Shown here: positions 6,312 through 6,566 of the stretch, in pieces
Layout of the letters: each line of letters begins with the position of its first letter
Position numbering within the stretch: position 1 is the first letter of the stretch
Assembly: GCA_011321895.1 (NCBI GenBank)
Contig: DROK01000046.1
Coordinates: forward strand, 1-6,566
Reading direction: 5' to 3'
DNA: 6,566 nt
Origin: Thermodesulfatator atlanticus
GTDB taxonomy: Bacteria; Desulfobacterota; Thermodesulfobacteria; Thermodesulfobacteriales; Thermodesulfatatoraceae
Program-made: the position numbers and the translations under genes
Notes under the pieces: model-generated
What the model saw: the letters and a program-made list of their open reading frames with translations, nothing else
Database searches by the model: none
What the model was told of the DNA's origin: nothing

Positions 6312-6409
6312 GCCTCCTCAATGGCCCGGATAACCTTGGCGGCCTTTTCCGGGTCTTGGACGGCTTCTTCGATCACTTTGACCACTTCATAGGGAAGTGC
6401 CATACCCAT
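6308..6409 (-). CDS. Very small protein of unknown function, possibly a gene fragment
   Basis: A minus-strand frame of 33 residues, starting MGMALPYE and ending RAIEEA, converges on nikO so that the two stop codons overlap (4 nt). It looks genuinely coding: the predicted peptide is one or two amphipathic helices rich in Glu, Lys, Val and Ala, with a central DPEKAAK turn, and codon use resembles the neighbouring GC-rich genes. I do not recognise a named family, though it resembles the N-terminal part of small helical or coiled-coil proteins. No Shine-Dalgarno stands before either Met (6409 or 6403), and an in-frame stop lies 45 nt upstream (6455-6457). It may be a truncated remnant whose downstream coiled-coil or upstream part was lost, or a true micro-protein. 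Confidence 0.35.
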   Translation of the reverse strand: MGMALPYEVVKVIEEAVQDPEKAAKVIRAIEEA

Positions 6410-6417
6410 GACTTTAA

Positions 6418-6566
6418 GATAGCTTTGGCTGCGAACAAAGACAACGTTTAAAAATCAGAAACGCAATCTATGAGAAAGAATCGGATATAGTTCGTCAGCC
6501 CTGCAATATGGAATCGTTTTTAGCTGACGTGCTAAAAGGGGAATTGGTATTCTTGGTGCCGAGGGC
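6418..6566 (+). other. Open frame running off the right edge, possibly coding
   Basis: After the TAA at 6415-6417 this plus-strand frame has no stop up to the window end (49 full codons). The translation looks protein-like, with charged stretches (IYEKESDIV) followed by a mixed segment around ESFLADVLKGELVFLVP. The only ATG in frame is at 6508 and it has no ribosome site, so this would be either a gene starting near the edge or a 5'-truncated remnant. The opposite strand is also open over 6458-6566, ending at the TGA at 6455-6457. I recognise neither product and cannot say which strand is coding. Confidence 0.25.
6493..6529. repeat. Perfect 7-bp inverted repeat
   Basis: CGTCAGC (6493-6499) and GCTGACG (6523-6529) are exact reverse complements separated by 23 bp. 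There is no T tract after it, so it is not an obvious terminator. It could be an operator or chance. Confidence 0.3.

Noticed and set aside
6325..6353. CCCGGA and TCCGGG inverted repeat after nikO as a terminator
   Set aside because: The loop is 17 nt, no T tract follows, and the sequence lies in the small minus-strand frame, so the pairing is probably incidental.

Overview
The window holds two divergent metal-uptake operons, one for tungstate and one for nickel, plus the first part of an iron-sulfur electron-transfer gene. The gene set suggests a strictly anaerobic bacterium that depends on tungsten and nickel enzymes, such as W-formate dehydrogenase or aldehyde oxidoreductase, [NiFe] hydrogenase and CO dehydrogenase. 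The HdrC-like protein and the NikK/NikL variant of the nickel transporter fit a sulfate reducer or a relative, possibly thermophilic. This taxonomic guess is inference; no rRNA or taxonomic marker is present.

Minus-strand operon, read from about 2956 down to 1: tupA (periplasmic tungstate-binding protein), tupB (permease), tupC (ATPase with a C-terminal extension), then a gene for an HdrC-like protein with two [4Fe-4S] motifs, cut by the left edge. The genes are packed at +3, -7 and -10 nt, so they probably share a transcript. Base composition changes along this operon. Positions 1-420 are about 34% GC by hand count and 541-660 about 28%, while sampled 60-base lines in the nickel genes are 57-62% GC.

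Plus-strand operon, 3040-6311: nikK (DUF4198-type periplasmic protein), nikM (membrane substrate-binding component), nikL (periplasmic domain plus one membrane anchor), nikQ (ECF-type transmembrane coupling protein) and nikO (ATPase). All five genes abut or overlap. Together they form a complete energy-coupling-factor type nickel transporter of the NikKMLQO kind, in which NikK and NikL take the place of NikN/CbiN.

The two operons diverge from an 83-bp gap (2957-3039). It holds a good -35 box (TTGACA, 2980-2985), a weaker -10 box 17 bp away, and an imperfect inverted repeat that could be an operator. It is too short for a cobalamin riboswitch, which supports nickel over cobalt.

Right end, 6308-6566: a very short minus-strand frame converges on nikO, followed by about 150 bp with protein-like open frames on both strands and no clear start signal. 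This looks like remnants or the edge of an unrelated gene. I found no tRNA, rRNA, insertion sequence or CRISPR array. I do not see a wholly new system; the most interesting points are the HdrC-like gene attached to the tungstate operon, the composition break inside tupC, the shared control region, and the exposed N-terminal histidines predicted for the nickel components.
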